DNA from: DASTBU01 sp035711845
GTDB taxonomy: Bacteria > Acidobacteriota > Vicinamibacteria > Vicinamibacterales > 2-12-FULL-66-21
Direction: 5' to 3'
Assembly (NCBI GenBank): GCA_035711845.1
Contig: DASTBU010000127.1
Coordinates: 1 to 60,793, forward strand
DNA: 60,793 nucleotides
Program-made: the position numbers and the translations under genes
In this document: one piece after another, positions 19,190 through 27,874 of the stretch
Numbering within the stretch: position 1 is the stretch's first letter
Layout of the letters: the number at the start of each line of letters is the position of its first letter
The notes under the pieces: generated by a model
Databases searched by the model: none
The model's input: only the letters and a program-made list of their open reading frames with translations
What the model was told of the DNA's origin: nothing

Positions 19190-19310
19190 CCGGCGTCCGG
19201 CAGTCCGATGTGACTGCCACCGCCGTGCGGCCGGCAGGTGGACGACGACCCCACGGACCCCCGGACGACGGACCACGGCAGCCGGCCGGGGCGAAGCCCC
19301 GTCACATTTC
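19190..19310. repeat. Degenerate CCGGACG / GGACCAC spacer
   Basis: Diffuse short words (CGTCCGGCAGTCC, GGACCCCCGGACGACGGACCACGG, CCGGCCGGGGCG) between mtnP and the PfkB kinase. Confidence 0.5.
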
Positions 19311-19312
19311 CT

Positions 19313-20248
19313 ATGAACATCATCGTCACCGGCTCCATCGCATTCGATTACCTGATGTCGTTTCCGGGGAAGTTCACCGAGCACTTCCTGCCGGAGCACA
19401 TGTCGCGCGTCAGTCTCAGCTTTCTCGTGGACAGCATGGACAAGCGGCGCGGCGGCTGCGCGCCGAACATCGCGTACACGCTCGCGCTGCTCGGCGAGAG
19501 GCCGCAGCTGATGGCGACAGCCGGTCAGGACTTCGAGGAGTATCGGCGCTGGCTGGAGGCCGCCGGCGTCGACACCGCGCTCGTGAGGGAGATCGAGGGC
19601 AAGTTCACGGCCTCCTTTTTCTGCAGCACGGATGCCGAGAACAATCAGATTGCATCGTTCTACACCGGCGCCATGGCCAACGCCGGCGAGTTGTCGTTCC
19701 GCACGGTTCGGGACTGCGGGCTGGCGATCGTGTCGCCCAACGATCCGGGAGCGATGGTCCAGTACGCCGAGGAATGCCGCGCGCTGGGGATCCCGTATGT
19801 CTGGGATCCGGGACAGCAGTGCGCGCGTATGAGCGGCGACGAGCTCAAAGAGGGGCTCACGGGGGCCAGGCTCGTGATCTGCAACGAGTACGAGTTCCAG
19901 CTCATTCGCCAGAAGACGGATCTCGACGAGGCGGCCGTCCTCGATCAGGCAGAGGGCCTGGTCGTCACGCGGGGCGCTCAGGGCTGCGTGATCCATGAGA
20001 AGGACCGGACTGTCGAGGTGCCGGCGGTGCAGCCGCACCGTATCGTGGATCCCACGGGTGTCGGCGATGCGTTCCGCGGAGGCCTCCTCAAGGGCATGGC
20101 GCACGGGGCCGACTACGAGGTCTGCGCGAGGCTCGGCGCCGTCGCCGCGACCTATGCGCTCGAGCATCTGGGGGGCCAGAGCCACGCGTACACCTGGCCG
20201 GAGTTTCGGGAGCGATACGAAGAGCGCTTCGGGCCTGCCGGGTTGTAG
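19313..20248 (+). CDS. PfkB-family carbohydrate/nucleoside kinase (adenosine-kinase-like)
   Basis: 311 residues from ATG 19313 (NIIVTGSIAFDYLMSFPGKF). The substrate-binding GG signature appears as DKRRGGCAPNIAYTLALLG, and the C-terminal catalytic loop as DPTGVGDAFRGGLL, where Asp is the base. The long N-terminal phrase and the pairing with mtnP favour adenosine kinase or a methylthioribose-related kinase over ribokinase, but the substrate cannot be read directly. No Shine-Dalgarno sequence is obvious next to the start. Confidence 0.85.
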   Translation: MNIIVTGSIAFDYLMSFPGKFTEHFLPEHMSRVSLSFLVDSMDKRRGGCAPNIAYTLALLGERPQLMATAGQDFEEYRRWLEAAGVDTALVREIEGKFTASFFCSTDAENNQIASFYTGAMANAGELSFRTVRDCGLAIVSPNDPGAMVQYAEECRALGIPYVWDPGQQCARMSGDELKEGLTGARLVICNEYEFQLIRQKTDLDEAAVLDQAEGLVVTRGAQGCVIHEKDRTVEVPAVQPHRIVDPTGVGDAFRGGLLKGMAHGADYEVCARLGAVAATYALEHLGGQSHAYTWPEFRERYEERFGPAGL

Positions 20249-20393
20249 AATTCCCCGACCGGCGCGACCTTTTGGCCGTTCAACCGCCGCTTCGACGGCA
20301 TCGGATTCAGCTGCCGAACCCGATTGCCTGATTTCTGTTCGAAGACTGCGCGGAACGCGGATTGCACTTCGGCGAGACCCAGGTGAGGACGTT

Positions 20394-21380
20394 GTGAAAG
20401 TTGCGGCCGCCATACTGACCCTGTCGCTGGCGAGCACCTCGCTGGTGAGCCGGTCCGCCGCGCAGTCCCAGGCCGCTCCTCAGGACTCAGCCGTTTTTCG
20501 CAGCGGAGCGAGCCTCGTCGCGCTGAACGTCACGGTCACCGACTCGAAGGAACGTTTCGTGACCGGCCTCGAGGTGCAGGACTTCGCTGTGTTCGAGGAC
20601 GGCATCCAGCAGGACGTGCGGTTCTTCGAGTCGAGCGCGATCCCGATCGACCTGATTATCCTGCTCGATACCAGCGCAAGCATGCGGCACCGCCTCGAGA
20701 CGGTGCAGCGTGCGGCCCTGGGGTTCGTCGACACCTTGCGCGAGGGCGACAGGGCGGCGGTCGTTGCTTTCAACGACGGTGTGGATGTTCTCCAGGGATT
20801 GACCTCCGGCCGCGGCCTGCTCGAGTCGGCGATCCGGAGCACGACGGCCAGGGGTGCCACGGCTTTGCACAACGCCCTCTATGTCGCGCTGAAGCAGTTC
20901 GGCCGGTCGGTCCGCGACACGAGCGAGGTCAGACGCCAGGCTCTGGCGGTCCTGTCGGACGGCGACGACACGTCCAGCTTGATCAGCTTCGAGGATGTGC
21001 TCGAGATTGCGCGGAAAAGCGGCGTCAGCGTCTATACGATCTCCCTGGTGTCGGACTACTCCGAGCGGGCGTTCGGTGCTGTGGCGCGGGCCTTTTCGGA
21101 CTCGGATTATGGGATGCGAAAGCTGGCGCAGGACACCGGCGCGCTGTCGTTTTTCCCACGGTCCGCCGACGAGCTGGGCGGGATCTACGACTCGATCGCG
21201 AAGGAACTGTCCAACCAGTATTCCATCGGGTATGCTCCGAGGAACGCGCGGGCCGACGGCCGGTACCGGCGAATCACCGTGCGGGTGCCGTCGCGTCCGG
21301 AACTGCGTTCCCGGGCCAGGTCCGGGTATCTGGCTCCGGGGCAGCCGCCAGCGAGCGGTCAGTCACCACACGAGCGCTGA
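20394..21380 (+). CDS. Secreted VWA-domain protein (VWFA-related, acidobacterial type)
   Basis: 328 residues from GTG 20394, preceded by AGGTGAGG. A signal peptide (VKVAAAILTLSLASTSLVSRSAAQ) leads into the family's N-terminal beta domain (LVALNVTVTDSKERFVTGL, then DFAVFEDGIQQDVRFFE) and a von Willebrand A domain with MIDAS DTSAS (near residue 94), a threonine loop and SDGDD. The C-terminus has SIGYAPRNARADGRYRRI, characteristic of the VWFA-related family abundant in Acidobacteriota. Its function is unknown; it is probably a periplasmic or extracellular adhesive or scaffolding protein. Confidence 0.88.
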   Translation: MKVAAAILTLSLASTSLVSRSAAQSQAAPQDSAVFRSGASLVALNVTVTDSKERFVTGLEVQDFAVFEDGIQQDVRFFESSAIPIDLIILLDTSASMRHRLETVQRAALGFVDTLREGDRAAVVAFNDGVDVLQGLTSGRGLLESAIRSTTARGATALHNALYVALKQFGRSVRDTSEVRRQALAVLSDGDDTSSLISFEDVLEIARKSGVSVYTISLVSDYSERAFGAVARAFSDSDYGMRKLAQDTGALSFFPRSADELGGIYDSIAKELSNQYSIGYAPRNARADGRYRRITVRVPSRPELRSRARSGYLAPGQPPASGQSPHER

Positions 21381-21418
21381 CCTCGACAGGGGCGCACGAT
21401 CTCGCCAACAATAGCCCG

Positions 21419-21898
21419 ATGCGAACCATACACACGGCCGCGTTGCCCGTTGCGGCCTGGCTGTGGCTCGCCTTTCTGGTGGCTGCGCCGCTCACGCTGT
21501 CTCGAGGCGAGATGCCCGTCGCAACGATGGCCATGTATCGGTCGGCCGCGCTGCTCTGCCACCAGAAAACAGAACGGTCGTTTGCGGTCGCGCACGCGCA
21601 GATGCCGGTGTGCGCGCGGTGTTTCGGACTGTATGCGGCAGGCGCGCTGGGCGCGCTGGCGCACCTCGCGACCGGGCGGCATCGGCGCACGCCGCCGCCG
21701 GCGGCCGAGACACGCGCAGTCCTCGCCGTGGCAGCCCTCCCGATCGTGCTCAGCGTTGGCCTCGAGTGGTTGGGTGCGATCCCGGGTTCGAACGTCAGCC
21801 GGTTCCTCTCCGCGCTGCCGCTCGGTGCAGTGGCAGGGTGGCTGCTCCAGCAGCTCGTGGCCACCGGCGAGCCGCGTCTGGTCAGCTCGTACGGATGA
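21419..21898 (+). CDS. DUF2085-family membrane protein
   Basis: 159 residues with three or four membrane segments. The DUF2085 signature is clear: LLCHQKTERSF, then MPVCARCFGLYAAGALGAL, with the paired cysteines and His. The role is unknown. It begins a run of four small membrane-protein genes on the same strand. Confidence 0.8.
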   Translation: MRTIHTAALPVAAWLWLAFLVAAPLTLSRGEMPVATMAMYRSAALLCHQKTERSFAVAHAQMPVCARCFGLYAAGALGALAHLATGRHRRTPPPAAETRAVLAVAALPIVLSVGLEWLGAIPGSNVSRFLSALPLGAVAGWLLQQLVATGEPRLVSSYG

Positions 21899-21967
21899 TG
21901 GCGCGTGATCCGGGCAGTCCGGCGGCCTCCTCGGAATGCGATATCATTTGCGGCGAAGTTCTTTTTC

Positions 21968-22378
21968 ATGGCGTCGAAATCCACCACAGCCGAGCGCGCG
22001 CGCGAAGCGTCCGAACCTGGCGCGCTGGCGTTGGTGTGCCTGGCCGCCTGGGCCTGGCCGGGCGCCGCGCATCTCTGGCTCGGCCGGCGGCAGAAGGCGT
22101 TCGTCTTCATGGTCGTCCTGCCGTTGATGTTCCTCATCGGCCTGCTGCTGCACGGTCGGATCTTTTCGTTCGAGCTGGGCGAGCCGCTCGTGGCACTCGC
22201 CGCAGTCGCGGACGTGGGCGTCGGATTGCCATGGCTCGCGGCGCGGCTCGCGGGCGCAGGCACGGGAACCGTGACGGCGGTCACCTACGAGTACGGGAAC
22301 TGCTTCCTGATCGTCGCGGGCCTGCTGAACTTTCTCGTGATTCTGGATGCGTTCGATGTCGCCAGGGGGCGCAAGTGA
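21968..22378 (+). CDS. Small multi-pass membrane protein (DUF6677-like)
   Basis: 136 residues from ATG 21968. Three hydrophobic segments are seen: LVCLAAWAWPGAAHLWLG, VFMVVLPLMFLIGLLLHG and FLIVAGLLNFLVILDAFDVA. The GAAHLWLGRRQKA phrase and the final NFLVILDAFDV are typical of small acidobacterial membrane proteins of the DUF6677 kind; that name is given with moderate confidence. Its TGA overlaps the GTG of the next gene, so the two are coupled. Confidence 0.65.
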   Translation: MASKSTTAERAREASEPGALALVCLAAWAWPGAAHLWLGRRQKAFVFMVVLPLMFLIGLLLHGRIFSFELGEPLVALAAVADVGVGLPWLAARLAGAGTGTVTAVTYEYGNCFLIVAGLLNFLVILDAFDVARGRK

Positions 22379-22548
22379 CCAGCCATTTCCTGCTGCTCGT
22401 GCTCTTTGCGTGTCTGGTGTCGATTGTGTTCGCCGTGCTGCTGAAGGACGATCCCCGCGCGCAGCTCAAGACCGGGGCCATGATGTTCGGCGGGTTCGTC
22501 GCGGTCGCGTACGTGCTCGGCTGGCTGATGTATCCGCTCCCTCTCTGA
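22375..22548 (+). CDS. 57-residue two-helix membrane protein
   Basis: GTG start overlapping the previous stop (GTGA). Two membrane helices (FLLLVLFACLVSIVFAVLL and MMFGGFVAVAYVLGWLMYP) are joined by a short charged loop, KDDPRAQLKTG. No known family is recognised. Coupling to the upstream gene suggests the pair act together. Confidence 0.7.
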   Translation: MTSHFLLLVLFACLVSIVFAVLLKDDPRAQLKTGAMMFGGFVAVAYVLGWLMYPLPL

Positions 22549-22563
22549 AATCCTCCGACGTTC

Positions 22564-22941
22564 GTGAGAGTCCTTTCCCTCTGGGGCCCTGTGATCGCCC
22601 ACATGGGCCTGATCTTCGCCGCTTCCTCGCGCCCCGATTTCCCACGGCTGCCGGGCAACGGGCTCGACAAGCTCGTGCACCTCGGCATCTACGCGGTGCT
22701 CGGCGCGCTGATCGTCCGCGCCCTCGCTGGCGGGCGGCTGGCGTCCGTCAACTGGCGCCACGCGGCGGCTGCGGTCGTGCTCTCGGCGCTTTACGGCGTA
22801 TCCGACGAGTGGCATCAGGGCTTCGTGGCGGGACGGATCCCGGATGCGATGGACCTGGTGGCCGATGCGCTGGGGGCAGGAATCGGCGCCGGGTTCGCGC
22901 TGTCGATGCGGCGCAGGTTCCTTGCGCGACGCGAGCGCTGA
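22564..22941 (+). CDS. VanZ-family membrane protein
   Basis: 125 residues. The VanZ-like core is visible: DKLVHLGIYAVLGALIVRAL, then SDEWHQGFVAGRIPDAMDLVAD with the conserved acidic/His set, and a last helix LGAGIGAGFAL. VanZ-like proteins are named for a teicoplanin resistance factor, but most relatives have no known role. It follows the two-helix protein by 15 bp. Confidence 0.82.
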   Translation: MRVLSLWGPVIAHMGLIFAASSRPDFPRLPGNGLDKLVHLGIYAVLGALIVRALAGGRLASVNWRHAAAAVVLSALYGVSDEWHQGFVAGRIPDAMDLVADALGAGIGAGFALSMRRRFLARRER

Positions 22942-22970
22942 GGGGACCGCGGAATTCTGCGCGGCGGCGG

Positions 22971-22999
22971 TGCAGCGGAACCAATCCGGAAGGTATACT
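22971..22999 (+). promoter_or_regulatory. Probable promoter of the enoyl-CoA hydratase gene
   Basis: TATACT at 22994-22999 is a strong -10, 42 bp before the ATG. The hexamer 17 bp upstream (TGCAGC) is a poor -35 match. Confidence 0.4.
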
Positions 23000-23041
23000 G
23001 CGGAGATTCTCATCCATCGACACGCGAGTCGGAAAACGACT

Positions 23042-23845
23042 ATGACTTCGTCCCAGAAGCTCGACAACCTCGACAGCCTCCAGATCGACCGCGATGGGGC
23101 CGTCGCCGTCGTTACCGTCAACAGGCCCAAAGTCCTGAACGCGCTCAACACGCAGACCATGGACGAGTTGCGGCGGACCATCCTGGCGCTGCGGCACGAC
23201 GATTCGGTGCGGGCCGTGATTCTGACCGGCGCGGGTGAGAAGTCGTTCGTCGCGGGTGCCGACATCAACGAGCTCGCGGTGCAGACGCCGGCCGGAGGCC
23301 GCGAGCACGCGCTGCGCGGCCAGCATGTGCTCGACCTGATCGAAAACATGGGCAAGCCGGTCATTGCGGCGGTCAACGGCTTCGCCCTTGGCGGAGGATG
23401 CGAGCTCGCGATGGCCTGCACGCTGCGCATCGCCTCGGAGCATGCGCGGTTCGGCCAGCCCGAGATCAACCTGGGCATCATCCCCGGCTACGCGGGCACG
23501 CAACGCCTGGCCCGCCTGGTTGGCGCCGGCCGCGCCCTGGAAATCCTGCTGACCGGCGAGCAGATCTCGGCCCAGGAAGCGCATCGGCTGGGGCTGGTCA
23601 ATCGCGTCGTGCCGGCGGGCGAGCTGATGAACGAGGCTCGCAAGCTGGCGGCCACGCTGGCCGCGAAGGCCCCGATCGCGGTGCGCTACATCATCGACGC
23701 CGTCAACAAGGGCGCCCGGATGACATTGCCGGAGGCGCAGGTGTTCGAGGCCACGCTGTTCGGCCTCGTCGCGAGCACCGACGACATGCACGAGGGGACG
23801 CGCGCGTTCCTCGAGAAGCGCAAGCCCGAGTTCAAGGGGAAGTAG
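23042..23845 (+). CDS. Enoyl-CoA hydratase/isomerase family protein (crotonase-like)
   Basis: 267 residues. The oxyanion-hole segments are present: GAGEKSFVAGADINELA and NGFALGGGCELAMACTLRIA. PEINLGIIPGYAGTQRLARLVG carries the catalytic Glu region of a true hydratase. It hydrates 2-enoyl-CoA in fatty-acid or amino-acid breakdown. ATG 23042 matches the family; the frame also opens upstream inside vanZ. The next gene, ribH, starts 2 bp after its stop. Confidence 0.9.
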   Translation: MTSSQKLDNLDSLQIDRDGAVAVVTVNRPKVLNALNTQTMDELRRTILALRHDDSVRAVILTGAGEKSFVAGADINELAVQTPAGGREHALRGQHVLDLIENMGKPVIAAVNGFALGGGCELAMACTLRIASEHARFGQPEINLGIIPGYAGTQRLARLVGAGRALEILLTGEQISAQEAHRLGLVNRVVPAGELMNEARKLAATLAAKAPIAVRYIIDAVNKGARMTLPEAQVFEATLFGLVASTDDMHEGTRAFLEKRKPEFKGK

Positions 23846-23847
23846 GC

Positions 23848-24342
23848 GTGCGCCACGCGGAATCGGAGACGCAGCGGCCGCTGCCAAACGCCGCCGGTTG
23901 GCGGTTCGCGATTGTCGTCGCGCGCTTCAACCAGGCGATTACCGGCCGGTTGCGTGAAGGCGCAGAAGCCGCATTGAAAGAGGCAGGCGTGGCGGCCGGA
24001 GACGTTGAGGTGTACGACGTGCCGGGTGCGTTCGAGCTGCCGCAGGCCGCACGGGCGGCGGCCGAGCTCGGGCAGTTCGATGCGATCGTGTGCCTCGGGT
24101 GCGTGATTCGTGGCGCCACTCCGCACTTCGAATACATCTGCAGCTCCGTCGCGCACGGAATCCAGGACGCATCCGGCGAAACGGGCGTACCCATGGCCTT
24201 CGGCGTGCTCACGACCGACACCTGGGAGCAGGCCGAGGAGCGGGTCCCCGACGGCCGCCCGAACAAGGGCTTCGAGGCAGCGGCCGCCGCGCTCGAGATG
24301 GCGGCCCTGTTCCGTCGCGTTCGTGCCGGCGCAAGGCGATGA
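23848..24342 (+). CDS. ribH: 6,7-dimethyl-8-ribityllumazine synthase
   Basis: 164 residues from GTG 23848. Family signatures: FAIVVARFNQAITGRL, VYDVPGAFELPQAA, CLGCVIRGATPHFEYIC with the catalytic His, and PMAFGVLTTDTWEQAEER. It condenses the ribityl-uracil amine with dihydroxybutanone phosphate in riboflavin synthesis. Its stop overlaps the nusB start (ATGA), a pairing common across bacteria. No other rib gene lies here. Confidence 0.95.
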   Translation: MRHAESETQRPLPNAAGWRFAIVVARFNQAITGRLREGAEAALKEAGVAAGDVEVYDVPGAFELPQAARAAAELGQFDAIVCLGCVIRGATPHFEYICSSVAHGIQDASGETGVPMAFGVLTTDTWEQAEERVPDGRPNKGFEAAAAALEMAALFRRVRAGARR

Positions 24343-24776
24343 GCAAACCCGATCCGGCGGCGCGCCGCCGGGCCCGTGAAGCGGCACTCCAGATGCTCTA
24401 TCAATGGGAGGTCGGGCGGGTCGGTGCGGACGAAGCCGTTGCCACGTACTGGCCTTCGCAGGATCCGGACGGGGAGGTGGACGGCGAGCGTCGCGCGTTC
24501 GCCAACGCGCTGGTGAAGGGCACCATCGAACGCGTCGGCGAGATCGACGCGCTGCTGTCGGCTCGGACGCACAATTGGCGCATCGAACGCATGGCGGCCA
24601 TCGATCGGCTCGTGCTGCGGCTCGCGGTGTTCGAGCTGCTCTCGGCGCCCGAAACCCCGCCGAAGGTCGTGATCAACGAAGCACTCGAGCTGACACGCAC
24701 CTACAGCGGCGAAGAGGCCGTTGCCTTCGTCAACGGCGTGCTCGATGCCGTGAGGAAGGATTTGAAACGGGACTGA
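24339..24776 (+). CDS. nusB: Transcription antitermination factor NusB
   Basis: 145 residues, overlapping ribH by 4 bp. The all-helical family pattern is clear: RRRAREAALQMLYQWEVG at the N-terminus, IERMAAIDRLVLRLAVFELL in the middle, and PPKVVINEALELTRTYSGEEAVAFVNGVLD at the C-terminus. With NusE it binds boxA RNA for rRNA antitermination. Confidence 0.95.
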   Translation: MSKPDPAARRRAREAALQMLYQWEVGRVGADEAVATYWPSQDPDGEVDGERRAFANALVKGTIERVGEIDALLSARTHNWRIERMAAIDRLVLRLAVFELLSAPETPPKVVINEALELTRTYSGEEAVAFVNGVLDAVRKDLKRD

Positions 24777-24871
24777 CAACGCCCCACCGACCGCCATCCA
24801 GCGCCCGCCGCCCGGCCGAAACGACGGCGAAGGCGACCGACGGCGAAGGGCGGACAGCCGACGGCGGAGAC

Positions 24872-26389
24872 ATGACAGAACACGCACGAGAATCCGATCT
24901 GTTGCTTCAGCGCCGGGCGAACTTCGAGGAACTGCAGCGCCTCGGGATCGACCCGTATCCCGTGGCGTTCGAGCGCACGCACTCGGTGAGCGAGCTCGTC
25001 GACGCCTTCAGCAGCCGATCGGGAGAGGCGCTCGAAGCCGAGCAGCAGACGGCCCGAACGGCCGGCAGGATTCTGGCCATCCGGAGCTTCGGGAAAGCGA
25101 ACTTTCTCGTCATTTCGGACGGCCGCGCGCGGATTCAGATCTACCTCCGGAAGGACTCGCTGCCCGAGCGCGACTTCGCGATCTTCAAGCTGCTCGATTT
25201 TGGCGACTTTGTCGGCGTCGACGGCCGGTTGTTCCGGACGAAAACCAACGAGCTGACCATCTGGGCGTCCAGGCTCGAGTTCCTCGCGAAATGTTTCACT
25301 CCGCTGCCGGAGAAATGGCACGGGCTGAGCGACATCGAGACACGATATCGACAGCGGTATCTGGATCTCATCGTGAACCCCGACTCGCGCCGGGTCTTCG
25401 AGACCCGCAGCCGCGTGCTGGCGGCCATCCGGAGCTTCCTGAACGCGCGCGGCTACCTCGAAGTGGAAACGCCGATGATGCAGCCGATCGCCGGCGGCGC
25501 GCTGGCCCGGCCGTTCGTAACCCATCACAACGCGCTCGAGATGGAGCTCTTTCTCCGCATCGCGCCCGAGCTCTACCTCAAGCGGCTCACCGTCGGCGGC
25601 GTCGAGCGCGTGTACGAGATCAACCGCAATTTCCGGAACGAGGGGATCTCGACGCAGCACAACCCCGAGTTCACCATGCTCGAGTTCTACCAGGCCTACA
25701 GCGGCTACCAGGAGCTGATGGTGATGACCGAGGAGATGCTCTCGGCTGTCGCGCGCGAGGCCATCGGCACCGACCAGATCCGCTTCGGCGAACACGACAT
25801 CTCGCTCGCGCCACCCTATCGGCGTGTGTCGCTGCGCGAGGGCGCGCGCGAGGCGGCCGCGCTGCGCCTGCAGATCACGGTCTCCGACGCCGACCTTCGG
25901 GACCGAGCGGCCGCGGCCGTGATTGCCCGGCGGCTCGGGATCGAGCTCGATCGCGCTTGGGGAGCGGGCAGGATCACGACCGAGATCTTCGAGCGGTTGA
26001 ACGAGGACGCGCTCGTGCAGCCGACGTTCGTGTACGACTTCCCGACCGAAGTGTCCCCGTTGTCGAAGCAGAAGCCCGGCGATCCCGACACGGTGGAGCG
26101 CTTCGAGCTGTATGTCGGGGGCTTCGAGGTCGCCAACGCTTTCAGCGAATTGAACGATCCGGCAGAGCAGCGCCGCCGCTTCGAGGCGCAGATCGCGAGC
26201 CGGGCCGCGGGCAACCTGGAGGCGCACGTCATGGACGAGGATTACATCCGCGCGCTCGAGTACGGCATGCCGCCGGCCGGCGGCGAGGGCGTCGGTATCG
26301 ACCGGCTCGTCATGCTCCTGACCAACAGCCCGTCGATCCGCGACGTGATCCTGTTCCCGCTGATGCGCCCCCGGCAGACGCCGGGATAG
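24872..26389 (+). CDS. lysS: Lysyl-tRNA synthetase, class II
   Basis: 505 residues. The OB-fold anticodon-binding domain (AGRILAIRSFGKANFLVISD) precedes the class II catalytic domain with motif 1 (VETPMMQPIAGGALARPF), motif 2 (RVYEINRNFRNEGISTQHNPEFTM) and motif 3 (GVGIDRLVMLLTNSPSIRDV). ATG 24872 matches the usual start; the frame opens further upstream in nusB. lolC/E follows on the same strand. Confidence 0.96.
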   Translation: MTEHARESDLLLQRRANFEELQRLGIDPYPVAFERTHSVSELVDAFSSRSGEALEAEQQTARTAGRILAIRSFGKANFLVISDGRARIQIYLRKDSLPERDFAIFKLLDFGDFVGVDGRLFRTKTNELTIWASRLEFLAKCFTPLPEKWHGLSDIETRYRQRYLDLIVNPDSRRVFETRSRVLAAIRSFLNARGYLEVETPMMQPIAGGALARPFVTHHNALEMELFLRIAPELYLKRLTVGGVERVYEINRNFRNEGISTQHNPEFTMLEFYQAYSGYQELMVMTEEMLSAVAREAIGTDQIRFGEHDISLAPPYRRVSLREGAREAAALRLQITVSDADLRDRAAAAVIARRLGIELDRAWGAGRITTEIFERLNEDALVQPTFVYDFPTEVSPLSKQKPGDPDTVERFELYVGGFEVANAFSELNDPAEQRRRFEAQIASRAAGNLEAHVMDEDYIRALEYGMPPAGGEGVGIDRLVMLLTNSPSIRDVILFPLMRPRQTPG

Positions 26390-26395
26390 ACGCCA

Positions 26396-26460
26396 GCCTC
26401 GGCTGCGAACCACGGACTCCAGGCTGCGGATCACGGCCAGTGGAGCACGGGACCAGGGAT
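26396..26460. repeat. Degenerate CTGCGAACCACGGAC spacer
   Basis: Two imperfect ~18-bp copies (GGCTGCGAACCACGGACT and GGCTGCGGATCACGGCCA) followed by CACGGGACCAGGG, of the same class as the other word-based spacers. Confidence 0.5.
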
Positions 26461-26466
26461 TACGTG

Positions 26467-27696
26467 ATGGATTTACCCTTCGAGCTCTTCGTCGCGATTC
26501 GCTACCTGCTCGCCAGGCGCAAGCAGGCGTTCATTTCCCTGATTTCGCTGATCTCGGTGATTGGCGTGTCGGTCGGGGTGATGGCGCTCCTGATTGCGCT
26601 GGCGCTGATGACCGGTCTGCAGGGCGAGCTGCGGGATCGGCTGGTGGGCTCGGCGGCGCACGTCTACGTCTTCAAGGCAGGCGGGTTCGACAACATGGAC
26701 GAAGAGATCGCCCGGCTTCGCGCTTTACCCCGGGTGACGGGCGCGGCGCCGGTCATGCTCGGGCTGGGGATGGCGCAGGCCGGCGAGAAGAACCTGCCGA
26801 TCACGATGAAGGGCGTCGTTCCACGGCTCGAGGCCGAGGTGACCGAGATTCGGACGAAGCTGCAGGCCGGCAGCCTCGACGCGCTCGAGCCGCACCAGCC
26901 GGGCAAGATGCCCGGCATCCTGCTGGGACGGACTCTTGCGGAGAACCTCGGCGTTTACGTCGGCGACAGCATGGAGGTCTTGATTCCCGAAGGGCGGCTC
27001 ACCCCATTCGGCGTCATCCCCCAGCAGCGGGTGTTCAAGGTCGCCGGGATCTTCAATCTCGGTCTCTACGAGTACGACGCGGCCTACGGGTTCATCCACC
27101 TGAGCGAGGCGGAACGGATGTTCGGCAAGTCCACCTCGACGTTCATCGAGTTGCGGGTGGACGATCTCTACGCCGCGCCCGAGGTCGCCGAGATGGTTCC
27201 ACGGCAGCTCGGGCCCGAGTACCAGGCACAGGACTGGGCCGACATGAACAAGTCGCTCTTCAGCGCCCTCAGGCTCGAAAAAATGGCGATCTCGGTCACG
27301 ATCGGACTCATCGTCATGGTGGCCGCACTGAATATCGTCGCCTCGTTGATCCTGCTCGTGATGGAGAAGAGCCGCGACATCGCCATCCTCAAAACCATGG
27401 GCAGCTCGGCCGCGAGCATCCGTCGCATCTTCATGCTTCAGGGCCTCGTGATCGGCGTTGTGGGCACGGCCGCCGGCGCGGTTGCCGGCACGATCCTCAT
27501 CTGGGTCCTCGACCGCTTCAAGCTCATCAGCGTGCCGATCGACGTGTATCAGATTTCCCACGTGCCATTCAGACTCGACGCAGGCGACGCGCTGATCGTC
27601 ATCGCCGGGGCGGTGCTGATCTGCTTCGTCGCGACCATCTATCCATCCCGCCAGGCGTCGAAGCTCGATCCGGCGCAGGCGCTCCGATACCAATGA
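26467..27696 (+). CDS. lolC: Lipoprotein-releasing ABC transporter permease, LolC/LolE type
   Basis: 409 residues with four membrane helices. N-terminal FVAIRYLLARRKQAFISLIS and SVGVMALLIALALMTG are typical of LolC/E; the periplasmic domain holds the usual GVVPRLEAEVTEI region; the C-terminal FtsX block has VAALNIVASLILLVMEKSRDIA and the TMGSSAASIRRIF coupling helix. A single LolC/E-type gene paired with lolD suggests a homodimeric (LolF-like) transporter. It extracts outer-membrane lipoproteins from the inner membrane. Confidence 0.92.
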   Translation: MDLPFELFVAIRYLLARRKQAFISLISLISVIGVSVGVMALLIALALMTGLQGELRDRLVGSAAHVYVFKAGGFDNMDEEIARLRALPRVTGAAPVMLGLGMAQAGEKNLPITMKGVVPRLEAEVTEIRTKLQAGSLDALEPHQPGKMPGILLGRTLAENLGVYVGDSMEVLIPEGRLTPFGVIPQQRVFKVAGIFNLGLYEYDAAYGFIHLSEAERMFGKSTSTFIELRVDDLYAAPEVAEMVPRQLGPEYQAQDWADMNKSLFSALRLEKMAISVTIGLIVMVAALNIVASLILLVMEKSRDIAILKTMGSSAASIRRIFMLQGLVIGVVGTAAGAVAGTILIWVLDRFKLISVPIDVYQISHVPFRLDAGDALIVIAGAVLICFVATIYPSRQASKLDPAQALRYQ

Positions 27697-27721
27697 CTCA
27701 GGCGACAGTCGCCGGTCGTCG

Positions 27722-27829
27722 GTCGACGGTCTCAGTCTGCAGTCCGAGTCGGCAGTCGACGGTCTCAGTCTGCAGTCCAAGTCGGCAGTCGACGGTTTCA
27801 GTCTGCAGTCCCAGTCGGCAGTCGACGGT
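27722..27829. repeat. 33-bp tandem repeat, 3.2 copies
   Basis: Units start at 27722, 27755 and 27788, with a partial fourth at 27821. Each carries GTCGACGGTCTCAGTCTGCA then AGTC-type words. They differ by one or two bases (CCGAG, CCAAG, CCCAG). The whole lolC-lolD gap is repeat; the heptamer array at 27840 follows. Confidence 0.9.
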
Positions 27830-27839
27830 CGGCGCGCCC

Positions 27840-27871
27840 ATTCAGCATTCAGCACTCAACATTCAGCATTG
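27840..27871. repeat. AGCATTC heptamer array before lolD
   Basis: Four imperfect AGCATTC/AACATTC units ending CAGCATTG. As at the hemW-like gene, the last unit makes an in-frame TTG, 6 bp before the lolD ATG. Confidence 0.85.
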
Positions 27872-27874
27872 CCG

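Noticed and set aside
18431..20437. 668-residue minus-strand open frame across mtnP and the PfkB kinase
   Set aside because: It spans two well-supported genes on the other strand and has shadow composition.
27722..27829. Possible CRISPR array
   Set aside because: The units are contiguous 33-bp copies with no unique spacers, and no cas gene is present.
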